Shown: piece after piece, positions 1 through 8,702 of the stretch
Position numbering within the stretch: position 1 is the first letter of the stretch
Layout: every line of letters begins with the position of its first letter
Origin: Propionivibrio hellwigii
Lineage (GTDB): Bacteria; Pseudomonadota; Gammaproteobacteria; Burkholderiales; Rhodocyclaceae
Direction of reading: 5' to 3'
NCBI RefSeq assembly: GCF_041770905.1
Contig: NZ_JBEUWX010000002.1
Coordinates: forward strand, 248,001 to 312,000
Length of the DNA stretch: 64,000 nt
The notes under the pieces: model-generated
Told to the model about the DNA's origin: nothing
Seen by the model: the letters and a program-made list of their open reading frames with translations, nothing else
Database searches by the model: none
Made by a program: the position numbers and the translations under genes

Positions 1-1454
1 AGGAAGAGCAGGTTGGCGCTCAGGGCAATGACCGAGACGAGGCCGAACAGCATGTAGTACGCGATCATGAAAACGGCGATGACGACAAAGCCCCAGAGCG
101 TGGAATGGAAACCTTTGCGGATGTTTTCGACGCCGAGACTGGGGCCGATGGTGCGTTCTTCGACGATTTCCATCGGTGCGGCCAGCGAGCCGGCGCGCAG
201 CAGCAGGGCGACGTCGCTTGCTTCGCTGGAGCTCATGCGGCCGGAAATCTGGACGCGGCCGCCGCCGATTTCAGTGCGGATAACCGGCGCGGTGACGACT
301 TCGCCCTTGCCTTTTTCGATGAGCAGGATCGCCATCCGTTTGCCGACGTTTTCGCGCGTGATGTCGCGGAAAATGCGCGCGCCAGCCGAATCCAGCGTTA
401 GATGCACGGCCGGTTCCTGTGTCTGGTTGTCGAAGCCGGCTTGGGCGTCGGTCAGACGGTCGCCGGTCAGGACAACCTGTTTCTTGACCAGCAGCGGATG
501 GCCGCCACGCTCGACGTACAGCTCGGTGCCGAACGGCACCTGTCCGGTGAGCGCCGCTTCGAGCGCGCCCGGCGTGTCATCGACCATGCGAATTTCCAGC
601 GTCGCCGTGCGGCCAAGAATGTCTTTGGCTTTGGCGGTGTCCTGCACGCCGGGCAGCTGAACGACGATGCGGTCGGCGCCTTGCTGGGTGATGACCGGCT
701 CGGCCACGCCCAGTTCGTTGATCCGGTTATGCAGCGTGCCCATGTTCTGGCGGATGGCCGATTCCTGGATTTCTTTCAGCGCCGTCGGTTTGAGCGTAGC
801 GTCCAGGCGCAGGTTGTCGCCGTCACCCTGTTCGGTCAGCGCCAGGCTGGGTTGGTCGTTTTCCAGCAAGGTACGCGCCTTGTTGCGGGTCTCGGCGTCA
901 CGGAAACGGATGCTGATGCGTTCTCCTTCGCGGTTGATGCCGCTGTGGCGGATGTTTTTGTCACGCATCTGGCTGCGCAGGTCGGCGGCCAGCGAGTCGA
1001 GCCGTTTGGAGAGTGCGCCTTTCATGTCGACCTGGAGCAGAAAGTGCACGCCGCCGCGCAGGTCAAGCCCCAGGTACATGGGCAGCGCGTGCAGGCGGGT
1101 CAGCCATTGCGGCGAGCTGGAGAGCAGGTTGAGCGCAACGACGTATTCCGGATCGGCGGCGTTCGGGTTGAATTCTTTTTCGAGGATATCCTTGGCTTTG
1201 AGCTGGGTGTCGGTATCCTTGAAGCGCACCTTGACGCCGACCGTGTCGAGGAAGGTGCCGTCGTGCGCAATCGAGGCGGCCTGAAGCGCAGCCTCGGCGC
1301 GTTCGAGCGTCTTGCCATCGGTCTTGATCGTGGCCTTGGCGCTGGAGACTTGTACGGCGGGCGATTCGCCAAAAAAATTCGGCAGGGTGTAGATGAAGCC
1401 CAGCAGCAGGGCAATGGCGATAAGAATGTATTTCCAGAGCGGATAGCGGTTCAT
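1..1454 (-). CDS. secD: Protein translocase subunit SecD (3' end outside window)
   Basis: SecD forms the SecDF-YajC complex that uses the proton gradient to help proteins finish crossing the inner membrane through SecYEG. About 484 residues are visible from the ATG at 1454. An N-terminal membrane anchor (MNRYPLWKYILIAIALLLGF) is followed by a periplasmic region with the SecD signature DLRGG near residue 130, and the reading frame reaches hydrophobic C-terminal segments where the window ends. It lies 69 bp downstream of yajC on the same strand, the usual queA-tgt-yajC-secD order. SecF would be expected just beyond the edge. The frame is open throughout. Confidence 0.96.
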   Translation of the reverse strand, partial: MNRYPLWKYILIAIALLLGFIYTLPNFFGESPAVQVSSAKATIKTDGKTLERAEAALQAASIAHDGTFLDTVGVKVRFKDTDTQLKAKDILEKEFNPNAADPEYVVALNLLSSSPQWLTRLHALPMYLGLDLRGGVHFLLQVDMKGALSKRLDSLAADLRSQMRDKNIRHSGINREGERISIRFRDAETRNKARTLLENDQPSLALTEQGDGDNLRLDATLKPTALKEIQESAIRQNMGTLHNRINELGVAEPVITQQGADRIVVQLPGVQDTAKAKDILGRTATLEIRMVDDTPGALEAALTGQVPFGTELYVERGGHPLLVKKQVVLTGDRLTDAQAGFDNQTQEPAVHLTLDSAGARIFRDITRENVGKRMAILLIEKGKGEVVTAPVIRTEIGGGRVQISGRMSSSEASDVALLLRAGSLAAPMEIVEERTIGPSLGVENIRKGFHSTLWGFVVIAVFMIAYYMLFGLVSVIALSANLLF

Positions 1455-1523
1455 GGGGCGAAAAAGGGCAATAAATCAGGCGGCTGGGCGATGCGGCGCG
1501 GTGGAATTGAAGGTGGCGGGTGT

Positions 1524-1877
1524 TTAGGTATTTTTCGGCGTGCCCGCTGTTCCCGGTTTTTCCAGGGTTCCTTTGGGCAGAACGATGGCGACGGCCTCTT
1601 TTTTGAAGAGCACGTCAACGTTCTCGGCGATCGTGACGGTGATGAGGTCATCACTGACTTTGGCGATGCGGCCGGCCATACCGCTTTGCATGATGACTTC
1701 ATCGCCCTTCGCCAGCCCTTCGACCATTGTTTTGTGTTCCTTGGCCTTCTTGTTCTGCGGGCGAATGAAGAAGAAATACATGCCGGCGCACATCAGAATT
1801 ATGAGGAAAATCTGTTCAAAACCGCCGCCTGGCTGTGCGGCAGCCTGGGCTTGGGCATAAGCGGAGCTGATCAGCAC
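1524..1877 (-). CDS. yajC: Preprotein translocase subunit YajC
   Basis: This 117-residue protein is the small accessory subunit of the SecDF complex. It has the typical YajC plan: a short N-terminus (MLISSAYAQAQ), one membrane helix (about residues 21-38, QIFLIILMCAGMYFFFI), then RPQNKKAKEH and a small cytoplasmic domain with GDEVIMQSGMAGRI. It sits between tgt (31 bp upstream) and secD (69 bp downstream), all on minus, consistent with one transcript. YajC is dispensable in E. coli, so its role is supportive. Confidence 0.95.
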   Translation of the reverse strand: MLISSAYAQAQAAAQPGGGFEQIFLIILMCAGMYFFFIRPQNKKAKEHKTMVEGLAKGDEVIMQSGMAGRIAKVSDDLITVTIAENVDVLFKKEAVAIVLPKGTLEKPGTAGTPKNT

Positions 1878-1908
1878 GGTAATCTCCTGAAAAAGGTCAA
1901 AAAAATAA

Positions 1909-3030
1909 TCAGCGGATTATATCACCCTGCTGCGCGCGCCCGGCGCGGAAACGCCGGGTGAAAGCCTCCAGGCCGCCCTCTGCGATCGCCGTGCGCAATT
2001 CGCTCATGAGCGTCTGGTAGTAGCGCAGGTTGTGGAGGGTATTGAGTTGGGCGCCGAGGATCTCGCCGACGCGGAACAGGTGATGCAGGTAGGCGCGGGA
2101 GAAGTGCCGGCAGGTGTAGCAGTCGCAGGTCTCGTCGAGGGGGCGCAGGTCGTTTTTGTACTGCGCATTTTTGATGCGGATGTCGCCATGGCGGGTGAAC
2201 AGGTGGCCGTTGCGGGCGTTGCGCGTCGGCATGACGCAGTCGAACATGTCGATGCCGGTTTGTACGCCATGCACCAGGTCTTCCGGCGTGCCGACGCCCA
2301 TCAGGTAACGTGGTTTTTCCTGCGGCAGACGCGGTGCGGTATGCGCCAGGATGCGCGCCATTTCTTCTTTGGGTTCGCCGACGGAGAGGCCGCCGATGGC
2401 AAAGCCATCAAACCCGATGTCGGCTAGGCCGGCCAGCGATTCGTCGCGCAGCGTTTCGTGCATACCGCCCTGGACGATGCCGAAGAGGGCATTGGGATTG
2501 CCCAGGCGATCGTGCATCTCGCGCGAGCGCTGCGCCCAGCGCAGCGACAGGCGCATCGACTGCGCGGCGGTATCAAAATCCGCCGGATAAGGCGTGCATT
2601 CGTCAAAAATCATGACGATGTCTGAATTGAGCGTATGCTGGATGCGCATTGATTCTTCCGGCGTCAGAAAACGCTGACTGCCGTCGATCGGTGAAGCGAA
2701 GCGGACGCCTTCTTCACTGATTTTGCGCAACGCGCCGAGTGAAAAAACCTGAAAGCCGCCGGAGTCGGTCAAAATGGGTTTGTCCCAGCCCATGAAGCGG
2801 TGCAGGCCGCCGTGCAGGGCAATCGTTTCGAGTCCGGGGCGCAACCACAGGTGGAAGGTGTTGCCGAGACAGATTTGTGCGCCGATGCCGGCCAGATCGC
2901 GCGGCGTGACCGCCTTGACCGTGCCGTATGTGCCGACAGGCATAAACACGGGGGTTTCGATAACGCCGTGGGCCAGTGTCAGGCGGCCGCGGCGGGCGGC
3001 GCCGTCGTGAGCGAGGAGTTCAAACTGCAT
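1909..3030 (-). CDS. tgt: Queuine tRNA-ribosyltransferase
   Basis: Tgt exchanges guanine-34 for preQ1 in tRNAs with GUN anticodons (Asp, Asn, His, Tyr), the step before QueA. The protein is 373 residues, normal for bacterial Tgt. Visible hallmarks are the TDSGGFQ motif with the catalytic aspartate, the substrate-binding stretch GGLSVGEPKEEM, DMFDCVMPTRNARNG with the nucleophilic aspartate, and the zinc site CDCYTC followed by a histidine. It lies 11 bp downstream of queA, so the two consecutive steps of queuosine synthesis are co-transcribed. Confidence 0.97.
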   Translation of the reverse strand: MQFELLAHDGAARRGRLTLAHGVIETPVFMPVGTYGTVKAVTPRDLAGIGAQICLGNTFHLWLRPGLETIALHGGLHRFMGWDKPILTDSGGFQVFSLGALRKISEEGVRFASPIDGSQRFLTPEESMRIQHTLNSDIVMIFDECTPYPADFDTAAQSMRLSLRWAQRSREMHDRLGNPNALFGIVQGGMHETLRDESLAGLADIGFDGFAIGGLSVGEPKEEMARILAHTAPRLPQEKPRYLMGVGTPEDLVHGVQTGIDMFDCVMPTRNARNGHLFTRHGDIRIKNAQYKNDLRPLDETCDCYTCRHFSRAYLHHLFRVGEILGAQLNTLHNLRYYQTLMSELRTAIAEGGLEAFTRRFRAGRAQQGDIIR

Positions 3031-3041
3031 GGTTGCGTCCT

Positions 3042-4073
3042 TTACTGCCGCTCTAAAAGCATGGCGTCGCCATAGCTGAAGAAGCGGTAGCGTTTGGCAA
3101 TGGCGTGTGCATAGGCGGTACGGATGACATCCTGCCCGGCGAAGGCTGAGACGAGCATCAACAGCGTCGATTTTGGCAGGTGAAAGTTGGTGATGAGCCG
3201 GTCGACGACGCGAAAACGATAACCGGGCGTGATGAAAATATCGGTTTCGGCTGCGCCAGCGCGCAGGGTTCCACTTTGTGCGGCGGCTTCCAGCGCACGC
3301 AGACTGGTTGTGCCGACGGCGACGATGCGACCGCCATTTGCCTGGGTATGGGCGATGGCATCGACAGTGGCTTGCGGCAGTTCAAAGCGCTCCGAGTGCA
3401 TACGGTGTTCGGCAATGTTATGTACGCGTACAGGCTGGAAGGTGCCGGCGCCCACATACAGGGTGAGGTAGGCAAGTGCGACGTTTTTGCGTTCGAATGC
3501 GGCAAGTAGCGCTGTGTCGAAATGCAGGCCAGCGGTGGGCGCTGCCACCGCGCCGGCGTGGCGGGCGTAAACCGTCTGGTAGCGGGTTTCGTCCTCGGCT
3601 GCGGCCGTGTGGGTAATATAGGGCGGTAACGGTAAGTGGCCGTGGCGTTCGGTCAATGCGTACAAGTCGCCCTGTTCCGTCAGGCGGAGTTCGAAGAATT
3701 CGCCGTGTCGGCCGGCACGTCCGAGCACTGTCATGGTAAAGGCGTTTTCCAGCTCGATCACACTGCCTGGCCGGGGGGCTTTGCTGGCGCGGATCTGGGC
3801 GATAGCATGGTGAGGATCGATGATCCGTTCAATCATGACTTCAATGTGTCCGCCGCTGGCCTTGCGGCCGTACAGTCGCGCCTTGATGACGCGGGCGTCG
3901 TTGAATACCAGCAGGTCACCGGGCAGAATGCATTGCAGCAGATCACCGAAGCGCAGGTCGTGCAGCGCATTGGCCTCGACATGGAGCAGACGGCTGTCCG
4001 TGCGTTGACTGGAGGGGTGTTGGGCGATCAATTCGGCCGGCAGGTCGAAGTCGAAATCGTCAAGGGTCAGCAT
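3042..4073 (-). CDS. queA: S-adenosylmethionine:tRNA ribosyltransferase-isomerase
   Basis: QueA transfers and isomerises the ribosyl part of SAM onto preQ1-tRNA, giving epoxyqueuosine. I place the start at the ATG ending at 4073 (MLTLDDFDFDLP), which matches the family N-terminus. The open frame runs to 4217, but the extra 48 residues are low-quality and run toward the tRNA-Leu gene. The protein is 343 residues with SRLLH, GDLLVFNDARVIKARL, PTAGLHFD and ITNFHLPKSTLLMLVSAFAG, all typical. It is the first gene of the queA-tgt-yajC-secD run. Confidence 0.97.
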   Translation of the reverse strand: MLTLDDFDFDLPAELIAQHPSSQRTDSRLLHVEANALHDLRFGDLLQCILPGDLLVFNDARVIKARLYGRKASGGHIEVMIERIIDPHHAIAQIRASKAPRPGSVIELENAFTMTVLGRAGRHGEFFELRLTEQGDLYALTERHGHLPLPPYITHTAAAEDETRYQTVYARHAGAVAAPTAGLHFDTALLAAFERKNVALAYLTLYVGAGTFQPVRVHNIAEHRMHSERFELPQATVDAIAHTQANGGRIVAVGTTSLRALEAAAQSGTLRAGAAETDIFITPGYRFRVVDRLITNFHLPKSTLLMLVSAFAGQDVIRTAYAHAIAKRYRFFSYGDAMLLERQ

Positions 4074-4187
4074 ACGAAATTTCCCCCGCCAGTTTCGATG
4101 TGGGGTAGCGCGGTACGGGGGAGGGGCGGGAGATTGCCGTAGGACGGCATTTCGGCAGCGCTGTAATTTTAGGTATCTAGAAAATTC

Positions 4188-4272
4188 TGGTGCCCCGAGC
4201 CAGAGTCGAACTGGCACGCCTTGCGGCGGCGGATTTTGAATCCGCTGCGTCTACCGATTCCGCCATCGGGGC
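4188..4272 (-). tRNA. tRNA-Leu (anticodon CAA)
   Basis: Reading the minus strand from 4272, a 7-bp acceptor stem (GCCCCGA with TCGGGGC), a D-arm, an anticodon stem GCGGA/TCCGC around loop TTCAAAA (anticodon CAA, reading UUG), a long variable arm typical of class II tRNAs, a T-arm with GTTCGACTC, and an encoded CCA end (4190-4188) can all be drawn. The extra arm and anticodon identify it as leucine. It stands alone between queA and ubiG on the same strand as both. Confidence 0.95.
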
Positions 4273-4416
4273 ATCACGCGCATTCGGTTTGCACCGAAGG
4301 AGCGCGAATTATCCTTGATTCAGGGGATGAGAACAAGTGGCGGGAAGAACGACGGTAAAGAAGCGGTGTGTTCGTCGCTGTGCGGTGCTTTGTGTTTTCA
4401 GGTTTTTCTGGTGGCG

Positions 4417-5130
4417 CTATTGTGTCATGCAAAGTGCTGGTTTGACGGCATGCATCAGATAATTGACGCTGGTGTCGCTGCCCAGGGAGTAGGTACGTGT
4501 AATAGGGTTGTAGCTCAGGCCAATAAGCCTGCTCGGTGATAGGCCGGAATTTTTTGCCCAGCGCGACAGTTCTGAAGGGCGGATAAATTTGGCGTATTCA
4601 TGAGTGCCTTTGGGGAGTAGTTGTAGCAGGTATTCGGCACCAATCACAGCAAAAAGAAAAGATTTTGGATTGCGATTAAGCGTAGAGAAAAAGAGATGCC
4701 CGCCGGGCCGGGTCAGTGCGGCGCAGGCTGTGACGATACTGGCCGGATCAGGAACATGTTCCAGCATCTCCATGCAGGTAACGATGTCGTAGGTCTCCGG
4801 CGATTGTGCAGCCAGATCTTCTGCCGCGATGTGGCGGTAATCGATACTGTGCCCGCTTTCCAGCAAGTGTAATTTAGCGACGTTTAGCGCTTTTTCGGAC
4901 AGATCGATGCCGGTGACTTGTGCCCCAAGCGCTGCCAGCCCTTCCGCCAGAATGCCACCACCGCAACCGACATCAAGAATTTTTTTCTCGTTGACCGAGA
5001 TAATCTCGTTGATCCAGCCGATACGGAGCGGATTAATGTCGTGTAATGGGCGAAATTCACTGTTTAGATCCCACCAACGATGGGCTAGTTGGCTGAATTT
5101 ATCCAATTCTTTCAGGTCGGCGTTTTGCAT
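4417..5130 (-). CDS. ubiG: Ubiquinone biosynthesis O-methyltransferase UbiG
   Basis: UbiG performs both O-methylations of ubiquinone synthesis using SAM. The 237-residue protein starts MQNADLKELDKFSQLAHRWW, the family's opening with the conserved RWWD. The SAM-binding motif LDVGCGGGILAEGLA is near residues 50-64, followed by GIDLSEKALNVAKLH and the post-motif TCMEMLEHVPDP. It lies downstream of the OmpA-like gene but is separated by a terminator at about 5300, so it is probably transcribed from its own promoter in 5131-5298. The gph gene that often follows ubiG in Betaproteobacteria is not here. Confidence 0.95.
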   Translation of the reverse strand: MQNADLKELDKFSQLAHRWWDLNSEFRPLHDINPLRIGWINEIISVNEKKILDVGCGGGILAEGLAALGAQVTGIDLSEKALNVAKLHLLESGHSIDYRHIAAEDLAAQSPETYDIVTCMEMLEHVPDPASIVTACAALTRPGGHLFFSTLNRNPKSFLFAVIGAEYLLQLLPKGTHEYAKFIRPSELSRWAKNSGLSPSRLIGLSYNPITRTYSLGSDTSVNYLMHAVKPALCMTQ

Positions 5131-5298
5131 GACTTTGGAGTTTTTAAAAATAGACTCAAAATAGGATAAAGCAACAGGAGAAATTTGAGAGTGCTATAGC
5201 GTCACAAAAATAATGCAGGAGGCGAGGCTTGCTGGAGAAAAGAGGTGTGGGTAGCGCCAGAAGCGGCAAAAAGACCGCGCCGAACAAATATGGGAAAT

Positions 5299-5325
5299 AA
5301 AAAGCCCTGCCGGAGCAGGGCTTTT
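5299..5325 (-). terminator. Rho-independent terminator after ompA-like gene
   Basis: A GC-rich stem (AGCCCTGC / GCAGGGCT) closes a 4-base loop (CGGA in plus orientation) and is flanked by A-runs on the left and T-runs on the right. On the minus strand it is followed by TTTTTATTT. It begins 20 bp past the stop codon of the OmpA-like gene at 5346. The symmetric flanks could let it act in both directions. Confidence 0.85.
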
Positions 5326-5345
5326 AAGTTCCTCAATACTGCCGA

Positions 5346-6026
5346 TTATTTCTTCGTGATTCTGCGACCGATCAGCTCAATATCGACGCGGCGGTCAGGT
5401 TGCAAGCAAGCAATAACCTTCTTGCTCTTCGGACCACGGCATTCATTCGGCTTGGTCTTCGGTTGGGTCTTACCCTTACCTTCCGTGTAAACGCGGTTAG
5501 CCGGGATACCCTTGGAAACCAGATAATCCTTGACGGAAGCCGCGCGTTTTTCGGACAGACGTTGGTTGTAAGCGGCGCCGCCGATGCGGTCGGTATGGCC
5601 GACGGCAATCACGACTTCAAGTTCAAGTTCTCCAGCCTTGGCGACAACTTCATCAAGTTTGGCCTTGCCTTCCGGACGCAGCACAGACTTGTTGAAGTCG
5701 AACAGCGCGTCAGCGGCAATTGTCACTTTTTCACCGAAAGCAGCAGGTTGTTGCGGTACGGGTTGCGCAGCAGCCGGTTCGCAAACTTCTCTCGGAATCA
5801 GATCTTTGTCACATTTACAACCATTCTTGTCCTGTGCAGCGGCTGCCGGCGTCCAGTAGCCGGTGCGCCAGCATTGACCATAATTGTTGAGAACCACTTC
5901 GCCGCGCTGGTCAATAACGTAAACGCTGGTGAAATTTTCAGAGGCCTGAGCCTGGGCGAATGACGCGCAGCAGCCGAGGGTAACGGCCAGTGCGGCCATC
6001 AAATTATGTTTTGCTGTCTTCTTCAT
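5346..6026 (-). CDS. OmpA/RmpM-like outer-membrane peptidoglycan-binding protein
   Basis: The 226-residue protein has a cleavable signal peptide (about residues 1-28, ending AQAQA), a short N-terminal part, a proline/alanine linker near residue 90, and a C-terminal OmpA peptidoglycan-binding domain (about 100-220). Motifs include LFDFNKSVLRPEGKAKLDE, VGHTDRIGGAAYNQRLSEKR and the C-terminal ACLQPDRRVDIE. The CxxPDRRVD ending and cysteine placement resemble neisserial RmpM rather than a full OmpA, and there is no eight-stranded barrel domain. AGAGGAC upstream of the ATG is a good ribosome binding site. It probably tethers the outer membrane or porins to the cell wall. Confidence 0.9.
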   Translation of the reverse strand: MKKTAKHNLMAALAVTLGCCASFAQAQASENFTSVYVIDQRGEVVLNNYGQCWRTGYWTPAAAAQDKNGCKCDKDLIPREVCEPAAAQPVPQQPAAFGEKVTIAADALFDFNKSVLRPEGKAKLDEVVAKAGELELEVVIAVGHTDRIGGAAYNQRLSEKRAASVKDYLVSKGIPANRVYTEGKGKTQPKTKPNECRGPKSKKVIACLQPDRRVDIELIGRRITKK

Positions 6027-6103
6027 CTGAAAGTCCTCTAATGGTTAAAGCCTGCGGTGGTAGCCGACAAGCCCGAAACGCCTCAGTTAAAAAATGTCAA
6101 ACA

Positions 6104-7459
6104 TCACTTACTTAGACGAACCCGATTCTGCCATAGGCGTCCGGAGTTTATCAACTCGATTTCGTCATTTTCAACCCGTTGACCGCTTTTTAAGCGTTGT
6201 ATTCCTGCAACCCATACGTCACTGACATGCTCACGACCGGCGCTGTAAACGGCGAGTGAAGCCGCGTCGTAACAGGGGGTGAGTGGGATTTTTGCCGTGT
6301 CGATGGCGCATAGGTCGGCGGCTTTGCCTGGACGGAGTGATCCGATGCGAGCATCTAGGCCGAGTGCTTGTGCACCGGCTAGTGTCACCATACGTAATGC
6401 CTGGTGTGCGCCGACAGCCTCGGCATCTCCGCTCTGCGCCTTGGCAAGCAGCGCGGCCATGCGCATTTCCATAAAAATGTCGAGTCGGTTGTTGCTTGCT
6501 GCGCCATCTGTGCCCAGGCCGACGTTGAGGCCATGAGCGATCATGTCAGCAACCGGGGCAATGCCGCTGGCCAGTTTGAGGTTGGCGCTTGGGCAATGTG
6601 CGACGGAACAGCCATGCGCAACCAATGTATCGATTTCGTCGCAGGTCAGATGAACGGCGTGTGCGGCAATCAATCCCGGACTGAGCAAGCCGATCTGGCG
6701 CAGGCGTTCCAGCGGCCGCTGACCGTACTGTTTTTCGGCATCAGTAATTTCCTGTGCGGTTTCATGCAGGTGCAGATGAATCGGCAAATGACATTGTTCG
6801 GATAATGTCAGAATTCTGGCAAAACTCTGATCACTGACCGTATAGGGCGCATGGGGTGCCAGGCAGAAACTGAGCAATGTTTCATTGCGCAATTGGTCGC
6901 GCACCGTCATACCTTTATCCAGATAATCGTCCGCATCGGTCGCATAGGCAGTGGAGAATTCCATGGTCACCAGGCCAATGGAGGCGCGTATGCCCGCATG
7001 AAGGGCCGCTTCGGCTGCCGCTTTCGGGAAAAAATACATATCGTTGAAGCAGGTAATGCCGCCTTGCAGCATTTCGGCGCAGGCAAGCCGTGTGCCGTCA
7101 TAAACAAACTGTGGTGAAACATGTTTGGCTTCGGCCGGCCAGATATGGTTTTTCAGCCATTCCATAAGCGGAAGGTCATCGGCCAGCCCACGCAGCAGCG
7201 TCATGGCGGCATGTGTGTGCAGATTGACCAGTCCGGGCATCAGGATGTGGTTGGGCAGCAGAACCGTCTCGCGGGGCGCAAAGCGCGTGCGCGCCTCGGC
7301 TTGCGGCAAGAGTGCGATGATGTTGCCCTGATCAATCGCAAGTGCATAGTCTTCCAGCGTGACGTTCGCTGGTTCGATAGGGATGATCCAGCACGCTTCG
7401 ATCAGCAGGTCGATGGGAACAGGCGGCGATAGTTTCGGCGCGTGGGCAGTGTTGTTCAT
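6104..7459 (-). CDS. mtaD: TRZ/ATZ-family amidohydrolase, probable MTA/SAH deaminase
   Basis: This 451-residue metal-dependent amidohydrolase resembles 5'-methylthioadenosine/S-adenosylhomocysteine deaminases, which clear by-products of SAM chemistry. Metal-ligand motifs are visible: NLHTHAAMTLLRG, the HLHET segment, the HAVHL region with AHCPSANLKLASG, and LGTDGAASNN with the catalytic aspartate. The C-terminal part rebuilds the small beta-sandwich common to the family (SLRPGKAADLCAID). The exact substrate cannot be read from sequence, as guanine or atrazine-type hydrolases share this fold, so the symbol is tentative. In related genomes this family often lies near ubiG; here the OmpA-like gene is between them. 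Confidence 0.85.
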   Translation of the reverse strand: MNNTAHAPKLSPPVPIDLLIEACWIIPIEPANVTLEDYALAIDQGNIIALLPQAEARTRFAPRETVLLPNHILMPGLVNLHTHAAMTLLRGLADDLPLMEWLKNHIWPAEAKHVSPQFVYDGTRLACAEMLQGGITCFNDMYFFPKAAAEAALHAGIRASIGLVTMEFSTAYATDADDYLDKGMTVRDQLRNETLLSFCLAPHAPYTVSDQSFARILTLSEQCHLPIHLHLHETAQEITDAEKQYGQRPLERLRQIGLLSPGLIAAHAVHLTCDEIDTLVAHGCSVAHCPSANLKLASGIAPVADMIAHGLNVGLGTDGAASNNRLDIFMEMRMAALLAKAQSGDAEAVGAHQALRMVTLAGAQALGLDARIGSLRPGKAADLCAIDTAKIPLTPCYDAASLAVYSAGREHVSDVWVAGIQRLKSGQRVENDEIELINSGRLWQNRVRLSK

Positions 7460-7487
7460 GGGATGGCGCCTAAGCGGATTTTCGGAC

Positions 7488-7607
7488 GGGCGCTCTGAAA
7501 CCCGCGTGGATAAAGGATCTCCGGGCAGGGCGCCCGGAGATGCCCTGTTTATAAGGGATTCCGGGCACCCCCTTGGAGGGGCTCTATTTGTTTACAAGGG
7601 CTTCAGA
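7488..7607. repeat. 40-bp tandem repeat array R1 (3 units)
   Basis: Three units of the window's 40-bp repeat lie between the mtaD-like start and the OmpA-lipoprotein stop: 7488-7527, 7528-7567, and a more diverged 7568-7607. Shared pieces are CTCCGGGCA or TTCCGGGCA at the unit ends and a central CCCGCGT or GCCCTGTTTATAAGGG. No coding potential is apparent. Confidence 0.75.
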
Positions 7608-7646
7608 GGCGCCTTATGGCAAAAGGCCTATGAAATGCGATAGCGC

Positions 7647-8297
7647 TCAGGAGCCGGTATTTTCGGCAACAAAGATTTCTACGCGCCGGTTTCTGGCACG
7701 ACCGCTTGCGCTGGCGTTGTCCGCAATGGGTTCGCGCGATCCGCGGCCATCGACGGTGATGCGGTTGATATTGACGCCTCGGCCAACTAAGTAATCCCGC
7801 ACAGCGGCTGCACGATTGATCGACAGGGGGTTATTGATTGCGTCTGATCCAGAGCTGTCGGTATGGCCGATGATGGTGACGCGGGTTGCCTGATGCTGAT
7901 TTAGCGTTGTGGCAAAGCGGTCGAGTACCGGATACATAGCGGACTTGACGGTATAGCGGCCACTGTCGAAGGAAATATCGCTGGGGATGTCGAGCTTCAG
8001 GCGGTTATCTTCCGTTTGGCTGACCGTCACGCCCGTGCCTTGCGTTGCTTGTTCCATGGCCGCTTTTTGCTCCTGCATGTGCTTTGACCACAGATAGGCG
8101 CCCGCACCGCCGATGGCTGCGCCGATGGCCGCGCCGCGCAGGCGGTTGTTGCCGCGCGTGACGGCGGCGCCGACAGCCGCGCCTGCTGCTGCGCCAATGC
8201 CGGTGTGCGTTGCCGTCGTAGAGTTCGGCGGCTCCATGGTCGCACAGGCGCCGAGGGTCAGTGTTGCGGCTGTCAGGTAAATAAAGCTCTTTTTCAT
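7647..8297 (-). CDS. OmpA-family lipoprotein (YiaD-like)
   Basis: A 216-residue lipoprotein with a lipobox (LTLGACATM, cysteine at about residue 18), two glycine-zipper stretches (GIGAAAGAAVGAAV and GAAIGAAIGGAGAYL), and a C-terminal OmpA domain (about 95-210) with ISFDSGRYTVKS, IIGHTDSSGSD and ASGRARNRRVEIF. I chose the ATG ending at 8297 (MKKSFIYL) because it has AGGAG six bases upstream and starts a proper signal peptide. The open frame extends to 8378 without such support. It probably anchors in the outer membrane and binds peptidoglycan. It is transcribed away from gyrA. Confidence 0.9.
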   Translation of the reverse strand: MKKSFIYLTAATLTLGACATMEPPNSTTATHTGIGAAAGAAVGAAVTRGNNRLRGAAIGAAIGGAGAYLWSKHMQEQKAAMEQATQGTGVTVSQTEDNRLKLDIPSDISFDSGRYTVKSAMYPVLDRFATTLNQHQATRVTIIGHTDSSGSDAINNPLSINRAAAVRDYLVGRGVNINRITVDGRGSREPIADNASASGRARNRRVEIFVAENTGS

Positions 8298-8702
8298 GAT
8301 GCGATCTCCTTTCATGCAGTCGTTATGGATATATCGCCGGCCTATCGCCATAGTCGTAGGCTGTTCCAGCAAACGCATGGTAAACCATTCTATATTTCAT
8401 ATAACGCGAGTGAATTCGCCAGCTTTTGTCATTCATGTGACAGTTTTTCGCGGCTTGATGTTTCTATGGTGCATTGGCTGTGCTGTCATGCGCTCCCAGG
8501 AAGGGCATTGGCTCCATGCTAAAATTATGCCTCTATATATTTATTGTTGCGCAGGTTCTTGGGGAAGTCTGAAATCCTGTTTGTATTGCGCCAACTTGCG
8601 CGCAATCGTGGGGTTCTGAACGGCAAATCCGGTAGGGTTTGACGATTTTCCGCCAAGAATCGCGATGCGTTCAGAAAAACACTCCAACTCTGTGCGAGAA
8701 AA
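8298..8702. other. Intergenic region between lipoprotein gene and gyrA
   Basis: This 405-bp divergent spacer should hold promoters for both neighbours. It becomes AT-rich near 8521-8545 (TAAAAT at 8520-8525 could be a -10 element), but I found no -35 at the proper distance and no convincing small gene. No repeat unit is seen in it. Confidence 0.5.

Noticed and set aside
402..1961. 519-codon open frame on plus across secD and yajC
   Set aside because: It is antisense to well-supported secD and yajC and has no family features; long antisense frames are expected in GC-rich codon usage.
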